Part shown: one piece after another, positions 14,669 to 23,305 of the stretch
How positions within the stretch are numbered: the stretch's first letter is position 1
Layout: every line of letters starts with the position of its first letter
DNA from: RGIG2945 sp045540355
Lineage (GTDB): Bacteria > Bacillota > Clostridia > Oscillospirales > Acutalibacteraceae
Length of the DNA stretch: 37,476 nt
Assembly (NCBI GenBank): GCA_045540355.1
Contig: JAZQHB010000080.1
Span: 1 to 37,476 of the forward strand
Direction: 5' to 3'
Program-made: the position numbers and the translations under genes
The notes under the pieces: model-generated
The model's input: the letters and a program-made list of their open reading frames with translations, nothing else
Databases searched by the model: none
Told to the model about the DNA's origin: nothing

Positions 14669-14707
14669 TAAACCGCAGTATTTCAAAAAACGAAATACTG
14701 CGGTTTA
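14669..14707. terminator. Bidirectional terminator between SGNH and FAD genes
   Basis: TAAACCGCAGTATTTC (14669-14684) and GAAATACTGCGGTTTA (14692-14707) form a perfect 16-base-pair stem around a seven-base loop. The flanks are only modestly T-rich. Confidence 0.8.
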
Positions 14708-14715
14708 GTGATTTA

Positions 14716-16557
14716 TTAGTATATTCTGATTTCAAAAATTTCTGCTGAATCAATTCCGTTTGTACTTATTACTCTGACTTCAACAGTATCACATTCTGTA
14801 TTATCAAAATAAACACGATTCAGCCTTTGGTAATTTCCTCGGATTTCTTTTCTTTCAATTTCCTTGCCGTCTTTACACAGTATAATATCGTAATCACAAA
14901 TCAATTCTTTCGGCACACCCAAAACCTGTTGTTTCTGACGACGTGAGGAAAGGGTGATTTTTTTCTCAATATCAAAATTTGAATTGAAAACAAGCTGAAC
15001 CGTATTGATTTTTGAAGGTTTTTCAAGTGAAAGTTTAAGCCACTCACCATTTTCTGATATACCGTTTGATTTCCAAAGATTGTTTTGTTTGTCGATTTTT
15101 CTTGTGATGCCGTTTGTCAGATAATCAACGGAATAATTTTCAACCTCACTCGATGCGGTAATCTTTGCATTTTGTGCAAGGTCGCACTTGTCTTCGTTTG
15201 TAATAGACGGGATATAGCAGTCATCTTTAATGAGCGTTTGCTGAAGATTTTTTATATCAATGTCACGAACATTTTTATTGTTATTCTTACAAAGCAAAGC
15301 TGCCGCAGTGCCGATTGCCTGACCGCCGATACCGCAAGTGCCCATAACTCTTGTGCTTGCCATTGCGAGCTTACTGCATCCCATACAACGACCGCCGACA
15401 AACAGATTGTCAAAACCTTTTACACAGTATGAACGGTAGGGAATGTTATACGACCCCTCAAAAGGATAGACAACAGAGGGTATTTTATCAAAATCAAAAA
15501 GTCCCTTTGGAACATGATTGTCTATATCCCAGCCGCCGTAAGCGACGGAATCATAAAATCTGCGGTTTTCAAGTATATCATTCTCGTTGAGCATATAGTC
15601 GCAATCAATTCTGCGGCTTTCTCTGACACCGGGAAGCATACCGACCCACACAAGCTCGAAATTATCAGCACCGTGGTCACCGCCGTTTTTTATGTGATCC
15701 CATATTCCGTAAACCGCACGGACAAGCTGATCGCGGATATCTTCATATTCTTCAATGATATTATCACTTTCACCGGGAATTTCAATCCACCAATAACCGT
15801 AGTCCTGTGCAAATCCGTCAAAGAGCATCTTCATATCGTTTTCACTTGCTTTTTCAAGAATGTCTTTTGGAATTTCAGCAGAATGTTTGCGGTATTTTAA
15901 CTGCTCCTCGGTGAAGTGAATCACATCAACGGGAGGTATAAATTTTACGGGATGTCCGACATCTGCCGCTTTAAAAAGAAGAGTGTTGCCCATGCGGTCA
16001 GCGTTTGCTTTTTCGGGGGCGTGAGGTTCGTTGTATTCGGATTTTCCTTCACTGCCTGTATGTTCGTTTGCACCGACAAATGCACACAAGGTGCCGTTGC
16101 CCGTACAGTCTGCAAAGAAATCTGCACTAAGGGTTATTTTTCTTTCGGTTGTCATCTGATAACATTCTATTTTTTGAACTTTGCCGCGGTCAACGCTTGC
16201 ATCAAACATAGTAGTGTTGAGAAAAACAGTCAGATTTTTTTCGGCTTTTACGGCGTTGAACAAAACTGCATCCCATATAGAAAAATTATAACTGTCATTG
16301 ATACGCTTGTTGGAAAGCATAAGCTCGTGTATGATACCGCCTTCGGATAATTCAGGCTTTTTCATATTTGCAGTTGCACCGCATATATGCATTCTGATTT
16401 CGCTGCTTGCATTACCGCCCAGCACGGGTCTGTCATTGACTAATGCGGTTTTTGCACCGTTACGGGCAGCCGCTATTGCCGCGCATAAACCTGTCATACC
16501 CCCGCCGACAATAACAACATCAAAATGCTCCGAGATAGTTTTCTGTTTGAAATTCAT
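14716..16557 (-). CDS. FAD-dependent oxidoreductase with a C-terminal discoidin-like domain
   Basis: The 613-residue protein opens with a dinucleotide-binding Rossmann motif (DVVIVGGGMTGLCAAIAAARNG) and continues with LGGNASSEIRMHICGA and ADCTGNGTLCAFVGA, the pattern of the FAD_oxidored family. A second FAD contact appears in FVGGRCMGCSKLAMASTRVMGTCGIGGQA (about residues 395-425). Residues about 470-613 form a separate beta domain (ITASSEVENYSVDYLTNG, WLKLSLEKPSKINTVQLVF, VEVRVISTNG) that resembles an F5/8 type C module. Such enzymes occur in carbohydrate loci; the substrate is unknown. GGAGGAAAAACA precedes the ATG. No signal peptide is seen. Confidence 0.87.
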   Translation of the reverse strand: MNFKQKTISEHFDVVIVGGGMTGLCAAIAAARNGAKTALVNDRPVLGGNASSEIRMHICGATANMKKPELSEGGIIHELMLSNKRINDSYNFSIWDAVLFNAVKAEKNLTVFLNTTMFDASVDRGKVQKIECYQMTTERKITLSADFFADCTGNGTLCAFVGANEHTGSEGKSEYNEPHAPEKANADRMGNTLLFKAADVGHPVKFIPPVDVIHFTEEQLKYRKHSAEIPKDILEKASENDMKMLFDGFAQDYGYWWIEIPGESDNIIEEYEDIRDQLVRAVYGIWDHIKNGGDHGADNFELVWVGMLPGVRESRRIDCDYMLNENDILENRRFYDSVAYGGWDIDNHVPKGLFDFDKIPSVVYPFEGSYNIPYRSYCVKGFDNLFVGGRCMGCSKLAMASTRVMGTCGIGGQAIGTAAALLCKNNNKNVRDIDIKNLQQTLIKDDCYIPSITNEDKCDLAQNAKITASSEVENYSVDYLTNGITRKIDKQNNLWKSNGISENGEWLKLSLEKPSKINTVQLVFNSNFDIEKKITLSSRRQKQQVLGVPKELICDYDIILCKDGKEIERKEIRGNYQRLNRVYFDNTECDTVEVRVISTNGIDSAEIFEIRIY

Positions 16558-16586
16558 TGTTTTTCCTCCGAAATATTATCAAAAAT

Positions 16587-16615
16587 ATAATATACTGATA
16601 TTGATTTTTTTTCAA
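16587..16615 (-). promoter_or_regulatory. Promoter of the FAD oxidoreductase gene
   Basis: Minus strand: TTGAAA (16615-16610), 17 bases, TATTAT (16592-16587). It follows directly on the terminator of the sialidase-like gene, so the two minus-strand genes look separately transcribed. Confidence 0.65.
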
Positions 16616-16616
16616 G

Positions 16617-16642
16617 AAAAAACGGGCGGTTTTGCCGTCCGT
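16617..16642 (-). terminator. Terminator of the sialidase-like gene
   Basis: Minus strand: ACGGACGG and CCGCCCGT (one G-T pair) around a five-base loop, followed by T5. It starts five bases past the stop codon. Confidence 0.75.
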
Positions 16643-16647
16643 AATGA

Positions 16648-17733
16648 TTATTTTTCAAATGACCAATGTGTCTGCATTATTATAGCCGGGTCATCCCATT
16701 TTGTGTTGTGTGCGTAGAAAATGGTGAGCAAACTTCTGTCGGGAAGTTCAACTGTTGAGGGATAGCCCAAGTCTGAACTGATTTCGTTATTGATATAAAG
16801 TGTATAGTTGGTGTCCCAGGTTTCGCCGCCGTCTTTACTGAACATAGCTTTTATTCCGTAGGGCTTTTCACGGTCACCGTAAGTGCAGATAAGTGTACCT
16901 GATGAATGTTTGAAAATGTGTGCGGGAGCACCGCCTTTATCTTCAAGAATCTGGACGGGCTTTGACCATGTCTTACCGCCGTCTGTTGATTTTGATTGGT
17001 AAATGGTGAAAATCTTACCGTTTCCGTCTTCAACTCTGATGTGGGTGAGAAGTGTTCCGCTATCAAGCACTATTGCGTGAGGCTCGTATGAATTATATTT
17101 TTTAGCGTCAATCTCAATGTTTTCAATTTCACCGACAAATTTCATTTCACCGTTTTCAGGATTGAGGCTATAAACCTGAATGTCGTTTTTACCCTCGCAA
17201 CGCATATAGGAACCGTCAAAGATGCAACCGACCCACAAAATTGTTCCGTCGGATAATTCACAAGGACCGTGAGGTGATGTGATGGGGGATTTATAAAGCG
17301 GGCCGAATGTAATTCCGTTGTCATAGCTTACACGGAAAGTTGCACCGAGATATTTGTCCTCCTGCTCCGGTGTGATTTTGTTAAGATAACTTAATTTATA
17401 AGGGTCATCGGTAATCTGCTTTTGCCAATCAACCCTATTGTTAAATGATGTAATAATAAGTCCGCTTTCACCGAAGGTGCAAAGACCGCCGTCACGGTCA
17501 TCTAAATACGTATCAATAACGGGGGTGGGGAGTGTGTAGGTCTTTCCGTCATCTTCACTATATGAAATTACGGTTTTTCCGAAAGGGCAAATGTGTCCTA
17601 AACGGAAGCCTGAAGCAGCTACTGCGATTTTGCCGTTTTTGAGTGTAACAGCGGTAGGCCAACCGAAATAATTATGAATACTCAAAGGATTTTCCATAAT
17701 AACTTTTGCTTTGTCATGAACTTTAATTTTCAT
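16648..17733 (-). CDS. Sialidase-like (Asp-box/BNR) six-bladed propeller protein
   Basis: The 361-residue protein has at least four Asp-box turns (SxDxGxTW type): SEDDGKTY, SYDNGITF, STDGGKTW and SKDGGETW, spaced as in sialidase propellers. Further conserved stretches are HGPCELSDGTILWVG, SYEPHAIVLDSGTLLTHIR and SDLGYPSTVELPDRSLLTIFY. Classical GH33 sialidases begin with an F-R-I-P motif carrying an essential Arg. Here the equivalent position reads YFGWPT, so the first Arg is missing and sialidase activity is doubtful. There is no signal peptide. The ATG at 17733 has AAGGA about ten bases upstream; an in-frame TTG at 17742 almost touches that site. It is divergent from the transporter-GH2 operon. 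Confidence 0.8.
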   Translation of the reverse strand: MKIKVHDKAKVIMENPLSIHNYFGWPTAVTLKNGKIAVAASGFRLGHICPFGKTVISYSEDDGKTYTLPTPVIDTYLDDRDGGLCTFGESGLIITSFNNRVDWQKQITDDPYKLSYLNKITPEQEDKYLGATFRVSYDNGITFGPLYKSPITSPHGPCELSDGTILWVGCIFDGSYMRCEGKNDIQVYSLNPENGEMKFVGEIENIEIDAKKYNSYEPHAIVLDSGTLLTHIRVEDGNGKIFTIYQSKSTDGGKTWSKPVQILEDKGGAPAHIFKHSSGTLICTYGDREKPYGIKAMFSKDGGETWDTNYTLYINNEISSDLGYPSTVELPDRSLLTIFYAHNTKWDDPAIIMQTHWSFEK

Positions 17734-17754
17734 TCTTATCAATCCTTAGGGCAA

Positions 17755-17791
17755 TTTTTTGTATTATAAAATACAAAAAAATACTTGTCAA
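17755..17791 (-). promoter_or_regulatory. Consensus promoter and palindromic operator of the sialidase-like gene
   Basis: Minus strand: TTGACA (17791-17786), 17 bases, TATAAT (17768-17763), a full consensus. The perfect inverted repeat TTTTTTGTATT and AATACAAAAAA, with ATAA between (17755-17780), covers the -10 and the expected start of transcription. This is an excellent position for a repressor. The binding protein is unknown. Confidence 0.8.
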
Positions 17792-17808
17792 TACTTTTAA
17801 CAAATTTA

Positions 17809-17837
17809 TTGATTGAAAAAATTTACTGTGTTATAAT
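17809..17837 (+). promoter_or_regulatory. Promoter of the MFS-GH2 operon
   Basis: TTGATT (17809-17814), 17 bases, TATAAT (17832-17837), 23 bases before the ATG at 17861. It lies 29 bases from the palindrome on the divergent promoter, close enough for shared control. Confidence 0.7.
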
Positions 17838-17860
17838 AAACGAAATAGGAGGGATTTTTG

Positions 17861-20851
17861 ATGAAAACAAAGCTTTCGGGCAAATTCTGGTTGGCACTTA
17901 CGCTTTTCAGCCTTATAGGTCAGGTTGCGTGGGTCGTTGAGAATATGTATCTCAATGTATTTATATATAAGATGTTCAATGCATCGGCCGCGGATATTTC
18001 AAACATGGTTGCGGCAAGTGCGGTTGCGGCGACTCTTACAACGCTGTTTATCGGTGCGTTGTCGGATAAAATCGGTAAGCGGAAACTGTTTATCTGTGGT
18101 GGTTACATACTGTGGGGCATTTCAATTTTTAGCTTCATATTCCTGAAAACAGAAATAATTTCTTCTGTATTTCCTATGGTAACTTCTGCGGCGGCTTTAG
18201 GTGCAACACTTACAATTATATTTGATTGCATAATGACATTTTTCGGCTCATCTGCAAATGATGCGGCTTTCAATGCTTGGGTAACAGATTCAACCGATAA
18301 CACAAACCGCGGTGCGGCAGAGGGCATTAACTCAATGATGCCGTTAGTTGCCATAATTGCGGTTTTCGGCGGCTTTATGTTTTTAGACCTTGACAAGTCT
18401 GACAGTTGGACCGTAATTTTTGCAGTTATAGGAACTGTTGTATTTTTGGTCGGTATTTTAGGTATATTCATAATCAAAGATACCAATGTAAAACCGAGTG
18501 AAACAGGATATTTTAAAAATGTCGTTTACGGCTTTTTGCCGTCTGTAATAAAGGAGAATACAAGACTTTATATCACACTTATTTCTTCTATGATTTTTAC
18601 AATTTCTGTTCAGATTTTCATGCCGTATCTTATACTTTACTATGAGGTTGCACTCGGTATGTCAGACTATGTGCTTATAATGGCACCGGCAGTTATTGTT
18701 GCGGCACTTGTTACATTTTTATGGGGCAAGTTTTATGACAAAAAAGGTTTTAATCTCTCTATAACAGCAAGCTTTCTGTGGCTTGCAGTCGGATATATTG
18801 TTTTGTTTTTCTTCAAAACAAAAGCGGTAGTTTTTGTTGGCTCACTTTTTATGATGTGCGGATTTTTAAGTATGACTGCAGTTTTCGGTGCAAAGGTCAG
18901 AGATTTAACTCCCGAAGGAAAAGCAGGAAGATTTCAGGGCGTGAGAATTTTCTCGCAGGTTTTAATTCCCGGAATAGTCGGTCCCTTTATCGGAAAAACA
19001 GTTTTGCGAAATGCGGAAACGATAACAAACAACGACGGCACAACATCGTTTGTACCGAACGAAAATATCTTTTTGGCGTCATTTGTTGTAATTGTAGTTT
19101 TGGCGATTGTTTTACTCCTTACAAAAGAAAAAACCAAGTACAGATTATGCGATTTGAAAACTCCTTTTGAAGAAAAATCCGAAACCTCGTGGTTGACAGA
19201 ACACCCTGCACCGCAGTTTAAGAGAGATACATATTTTACACTCAACGGACAATGGGATTTATCAGTCGATACCAAAAACGGCGTAGAATCCTTGGGTGAA
19301 ATAACTGTACCTTATCCGCCGGAATCAAGAATTTCGGGGATAAACCGCCAGCTTCAAAAGGGCGAAAAATACATATATGAAAAAAGCTTTTCAATTCCCG
19401 ATGAGTATAAAGGCAAGACTGTAATCCTTCACTTTGGTGCAGTTGACTGTATATCCGAGATTTATATCAACGGCAATTTTGCACATAAAAATGTCGGCGG
19501 ATATCTGCCGTTTAAGATTGATATTACAGACTATCTCACAGACGGAGAAAACACCGTAAAAGTCATTGTGACCGATGATTTGGATTATGATTATCCTTGC
19601 GGGAAACAGTGTAAAAACCGCGGCGGTATGTGGTATACTCCCATAAGCGGTATCTGGCAGAGTGTCTGGGTTGAAGCCGTAGCTGAAAAGCATATTGAAA
19701 GTATAAAAATTACACCGACATTAAACTCCATAACCATTGAAACTGTCGGCGGTGAAGATGAAAAGACAATAGCTCTTGACGGAAAAAAATATGACTTTAC
19801 GGGTGACAGCGTTACAATTGAGATTGAAAATCCGATAAACTGGACACCTGAAAATCCGCATTTGTATTACTTCACACTTACAAGCGGTGAGGATAAGGTT
19901 GACTCATATTTCGCACTTCGTATAATTACTCTTGAAGAAAGAAATTCAAAGACATACATCTGTCTTAACGGTGAACCCTACTTCTTCAACGGCCTTTTAG
20001 ACCAGGGCTATTACTCCGACGGAATTTACACACCTGCAAGTCCTGACGGATATCTTTATGATATAAAAACAATGAAAGAATTAGGCTTTAATATGTTGAG
20101 AAAGCATATAAAAACCGAGCCGGACATCTTCTATTATTACTGCGACAAATACGGCATGGCAGTATTTCAGGATATGGTCAATAACGGAAAATACGATTTT
20201 ATTTTGCACGGTGTTTTGCCGACCATGAGAATAAGAAAAGGCTTATATACCAAAGCAAGTGCTTTCAGACAGGAGCAGTTTGAAACGACCGCTGAAAATC
20301 TTATAAATACCCTCTACAATCACCCTTGCGTGTGCTATTATACGATATTCAACGAGGGCTGGGGTCAGTATAACAAAGCTGATGAATTGTATGACCGCTT
20401 CAAAAATCTTGACCCGTCAAGAATTTATGATACGGCATCAGGTTGGTTCAAAACCAAGAAGAGCGATGTTACAAGTGAGCATATTTATTTCAACAAAATC
20501 AGAATGAAGTCAGAAAAATCAAAAGCACTTGTGTTGTCGGAATTCGGCGGTTATTCTTACAAAGTTGAAAATCATTCATTTAATCTTGACAGAACCTATG
20601 CGTATGAATTTTACAGAACTGAAGAAAAATTCAACAAAGCATTGAAAGACCTTTATATGGATGAAGTAATTCCGATGATAGATAAGGGACTTTGTGCACT
20701 TGTGTTCACACAGGTCAGCGATGTTGAGGATGAAACAAACGGACTTTTAACCTATGACAGACAAGTTTTAAAGGTTGATAAGGCTATGATGCAGAATATC
20801 GCAGAAGAGATGAATAAAAAATTTGAAGTATCAACGAGGGAAGAAAAATGA
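17861..20851 (+). CDS. MFS transporter fused to a GH2 glycoside hydrolase
   Basis: One uninterrupted 996-codon frame. Residues about 8-430 form a major facilitator with twelve hydrophobic segments and the motif-A loop GALSDKIGKRK after helix 2, with an equivalent GKFYDKKGF after helix 8. Residues about 445-996 form a GH2 enzyme: a jelly-roll start (FKRDTYFTLNGQWDL), an immunoglobulin-like middle (GGMWYTPISGIWQSVWVE), and a barrel with acid/base E832 in FNEGWG and nucleophile E894 in LSEFGGY. Twelve helices place the hydrolase in the cytoplasm. GH2 enzymes cleave beta-galactosides, beta-glucuronides or beta-mannosides; the sugar here is open. AGGAGGG precedes the ATG. The stop overlaps the next ATG by four bases. 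Confidence 0.9.
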   Translation: MKTKLSGKFWLALTLFSLIGQVAWVVENMYLNVFIYKMFNASAADISNMVAASAVAATLTTLFIGALSDKIGKRKLFICGGYILWGISIFSFIFLKTEIISSVFPMVTSAAALGATLTIIFDCIMTFFGSSANDAAFNAWVTDSTDNTNRGAAEGINSMMPLVAIIAVFGGFMFLDLDKSDSWTVIFAVIGTVVFLVGILGIFIIKDTNVKPSETGYFKNVVYGFLPSVIKENTRLYITLISSMIFTISVQIFMPYLILYYEVALGMSDYVLIMAPAVIVAALVTFLWGKFYDKKGFNLSITASFLWLAVGYIVLFFFKTKAVVFVGSLFMMCGFLSMTAVFGAKVRDLTPEGKAGRFQGVRIFSQVLIPGIVGPFIGKTVLRNAETITNNDGTTSFVPNENIFLASFVVIVVLAIVLLLTKEKTKYRLCDLKTPFEEKSETSWLTEHPAPQFKRDTYFTLNGQWDLSVDTKNGVESLGEITVPYPPESRISGINRQLQKGEKYIYEKSFSIPDEYKGKTVILHFGAVDCISEIYINGNFAHKNVGGYLPFKIDITDYLTDGENTVKVIVTDDLDYDYPCGKQCKNRGGMWYTPISGIWQSVWVEAVAEKHIESIKITPTLNSITIETVGGEDEKTIALDGKKYDFTGDSVTIEIENPINWTPENPHLYYFTLTSGEDKVDSYFALRIITLEERNSKTYICLNGEPYFFNGLLDQGYYSDGIYTPASPDGYLYDIKTMKELGFNMLRKHIKTEPDIFYYYCDKYGMAVFQDMVNNGKYDFILHGVLPTMRIRKGLYTKASAFRQEQFETTAENLINTLYNHPCVCYYTIFNEGWGQYNKADELYDRFKNLDPSRIYDTASGWFKTKKSDVTSEHIYFNKIRMKSEKSKALVLSEFGGYSYKVENHSFNLDRTYAYEFYRTEEKFNKALKDLYMDEVIPMIDKGLCALVFTQVSDVEDETNGLLTYDRQVLKVDKAMMQNIAEEMNKKFEVSTREEK

Positions 20852-21546
20852 AAATCGGAATATTTACGGATTCGCACTATTCATCAAGAAAACCTATAAC
20901 AATAGGGCGTGACAGAAGCAGGTCGCTACAGAAAATAAAAGAAACATACGAAGTTTTTGAAAAAGAAAAGTGTGACCTTGCAATATGCCTCGGCGACCTT
21001 ACAGACGAAGATGATACCTATGAAAAAGAGGTTGAAAACCTCCGGAAAATTTCAGAGGTTATGAAAAATTCAAGTGTACCTACGATGTGTGTTATGGGAA
21101 ATCACGATGCCTTTGTCTTCACGGTTGATGATTTCTACAAGCTGTTAGGTGAAGAATTCAGACCTGAAAATAAAACCTTCGATGATGTAAATTTAGTTTT
21201 TGTTGATGCTTGTTACTTTAAAAGCGGTGAGCATTATATGCCCGGAGATTCAGATTGGAGAGATACCTTTTATCCGCACACAAAAGAACTGAAAGAGCAT
21301 CTTTCAACGCTTGAGGGCAAGACTTATGTTTTTATGCATCAGAATATCGACCCCGGTTGTGATGTGTCACACAGACTTGCAAACGATGAAGAAATCCGAG
21401 GTATTCTTGAAAACAGCGGTAGTGTAAAAACTGTATATCAGGGACATTATCACTGCGGAAACAGAAATGAAGTTAACGGGATCCGATATGTTACACATAT
21501 AGCAATGTGTTCAAATGAGGATGCCTATATCATTGACGAAATTTAA
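20848..21546 (+). CDS. Calcineurin-like metallophosphoesterase
   Basis: The 232-residue protein has the five metallophosphoesterase motifs: D8-S-H10 in FTDSH, GDLTD, GNHD, H in FMHQN and GHYHCG. These bind two metal ions and hydrolyse phosphomonoesters or diesters. There is no signal peptide. The ATG overlaps the stop of the transporter-GH2 gene by four bases, so it is translationally coupled and very likely part of the same pathway, for example dephosphorylation of a sugar product (inference). The isomerase-like gene follows 11 bases later. Confidence 0.88.
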   Translation: MKIGIFTDSHYSSRKPITIGRDRSRSLQKIKETYEVFEKEKCDLAICLGDLTDEDDTYEKEVENLRKISEVMKNSSVPTMCVMGNHDAFVFTVDDFYKLLGEEFRPENKTFDDVNLVFVDACYFKSGEHYMPGDSDWRDTFYPHTKELKEHLSTLEGKTYVFMHQNIDPGCDVSHRLANDEEIRGILENSGSVKTVYQGHYHCGNRNEVNGIRYVTHIAMCSNEDAYIIDEI

Positions 21547-21557
21547 GAGGTGAAAAA

Positions 21558-22421
21558 ATGAAGATATCAACAGAAATTCAGACGACTGCAAATCATGTCG
21601 GTTTTGAAAAGGCAGTTGAATTAGTAGGAAAAGCGGGTTTTGATGCATGGGATTTTTCTATGTTTGATATGGCGAGATATGATTGGCAAGAGAAAAAATT
21701 AAAAGACCTCGGCAATCCTTTGGCAGGCAATGATTATCTTGCTTTTGCAAGAAAGCTCAAGCAGATAGGACTTGATAACGGCATTGTCTGTAATCAATCA
21801 CACGCACCGTTTCCTGTTGAAATTCCCGAAATCCGTTCATATATGAAACGCGCAATTGAGTGTACCGCAGAAGCAGGCGGAAGTATTTGCATAATACATC
21901 CGTATAATAATGAAGGTCCCGAGAAAAATGCGGAATTTTACAATGACCTTTTACCTTTTGCAAAAGAATGCGGTGTTAAAATCGCAACGGAGAATATGTG
22001 GAATTGGAGCAAGGAGTTAGGACATTCCGTTTTTGCTGCTTGTGCAACACCCGAAAGCTTCAATGCACATTTAGATGCGGTTAACGATGATTATTTAGTA
22101 GCTTGTCTTGATATCGGTCATGCGGAGATGTTAGGGTCTGATACGACGGCGGCTGAAATGATAAAGGCTTTGGGTTCAAGATTGAAGGCACTTCATATTC
22201 ACGATAACGATAAATTGCATGACACCCATCAGATACCGTTTTCGATGAATGTTGATTTTGTGCCGATAGTAAATGCACTTAAAGAAATAAATTATGACGG
22301 TTATTTCACTTTGGAAGCGGATAAGTTCCTGAAAGATTATACAGAGGATAATGTTTTTGAGGGAGTTAAAGAATTAGCCGCAGTTGCAAGAAGATTGGCT
22401 GATATGTTCGAGGGAAAATAA
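21558..22421 (+). CDS. Sugar phosphate isomerase/epimerase-like TIM barrel protein
   Basis: The 287-residue protein belongs to the xylose isomerase-like/AP endonuclease 2 superfamily. Strand-end motifs in order are GFDAWDFSMFD, QSHAPFP, IHPYNNEG, ATENMWNW (metal-binding Glu), CLDIGHAEMLG, LHIHDNDKLHDTHQIPF and GYFTLEADKF (final Glu). Members isomerise or epimerise sugars and inositols using a divalent metal. There is no signal peptide. AAGAGGTG lies before the ATG. Its place in a transporter-glycosidase-phosphatase operon supports conversion of the released sugar; the exact reaction is not readable. Confidence 0.88.
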   Translation: MKISTEIQTTANHVGFEKAVELVGKAGFDAWDFSMFDMARYDWQEKKLKDLGNPLAGNDYLAFARKLKQIGLDNGIVCNQSHAPFPVEIPEIRSYMKRAIECTAEAGGSICIIHPYNNEGPEKNAEFYNDLLPFAKECGVKIATENMWNWSKELGHSVFAACATPESFNAHLDAVNDDYLVACLDIGHAEMLGSDTTAAEMIKALGSRLKALHIHDNDKLHDTHQIPFSMNVDFVPIVNALKEINYDGYFTLEADKFLKDYTEDNVFEGVKELAAVARRLADMFEGK

Positions 22422-22423
22422 GT

Positions 22424-23170
22424 ATGAAAATAATTGCAAGTGACTATGACGGCACTCTTAACAATCACGGCGGAGTGACTGACGAAAAAAGGGCTGCAAT
22501 AAAAAAGTGGCGTGAAGCGGGAAATCTTTTCGGATTAGTCAGCGGAAGAAGTCCCGACGCATTACCGGGAATACTTGAGGAAAATCCGTTCGACTATGAT
22601 TTTTTCATAGGCTATAACGGCGGTATCATTGTTGACTCTGACGGAAAAATACTCTTTGAAAATAAATGTGACGGCAAGCTGATAAAACCCATTATCAGAA
22701 ATTTTCTTGATTGGGGCTCGCACAAAGCTTTTGTTCATTCAAATGAAACTTACTTTTTAACACCTGAAAAATCAGAGAAATATCCCGATGCAATTTTGTT
22801 TGAAGAATTACCCGAATTGGAATACTTTAATCAGCTTACGGCAATTTTTCCGCTAAAAGAGCAGATGGAATCGAGTGCAAAGAAGATAGCGGAGCTTTTC
22901 GGAGAATACATCAATCCTTTGCGAAACGGCAGGGTTACAGATGTGGTTCCCAAGGGCATTGACAAGGCTCAGGGCATATACAGATTTATGAAGCTGAAAG
23001 GCATTGATTATGATGATGTAATTACAATAGGTAATGACATGAACGATTATTCAATGATAAATGAATTCAATTCCTATGCGGTGGAAGATGCCACCGATGA
23101 AATACTGAAAGCGGCAAAGCACATTACATACGATATCGTTTCACTGATAGACGCAGAAATGGCAAAATGA
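22424..23170 (+). CDS. Cof-type HAD-IIB phosphatase
   Basis: The 248-residue protein has HAD motif I D7-Y-D9-G-T (SDYDGTL), motif II SGRS, a C2-type cap domain, a conserved Lys in PKGIDKAQG and motif IV GNDMNDYSM. Cof-like enzymes dephosphorylate sugar phosphates and related metabolites in the cytoplasm. It starts two bases after the isomerase-like stop, is the last gene of the operon and is followed by a strong terminator. Two phosphoesterases in one short operon suggest phosphorylated intermediates. The substrate is unassigned. Confidence 0.88.
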   Translation: MKIIASDYDGTLNNHGGVTDEKRAAIKKWREAGNLFGLVSGRSPDALPGILEENPFDYDFFIGYNGGIIVDSDGKILFENKCDGKLIKPIIRNFLDWGSHKAFVHSNETYFLTPEKSEKYPDAILFEELPELEYFNQLTAIFPLKEQMESSAKKIAELFGEYINPLRNGRVTDVVPKGIDKAQGIYRFMKLKGIDYDDVITIGNDMNDYSMINEFNSYAVEDATDEILKAAKHITYDIVSLIDAEMAK

Positions 23171-23199
23171 TTTGCATTGGTTTATTTCCTTTACAGAAA

Positions 23200-23237
23200 A
23201 GGGAGCTGTAAAAAACTGATGTTTTTTACGGCTCCTT
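23200..23237 (+). terminator. Terminator of the MFS-GH2 operon
   Basis: A hairpin of about 17 pairs whose core GAGCTGTAAAAAAC (23203-23216) pairs with GTTTTTTACGGCTC (23221-23234) around TGAT, followed by a T-rich stretch. The core recurs at 37339-37353. Confidence 0.85.
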
Positions 23238-23305
23238 AGTGTTTTTAATAATATGTTGTTTTTTAAAATTTTTTTCAAAATTTGTCGATTGGGAAACAAA
23301 AACTA

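Noticed and set aside
15085..16350. Plus-strand ORFs opposite the FAD oxidoreductase
   Set aside because: They are shadows of the minus-strand gene, which has full FAD motifs, a promoter and a ribosome site.
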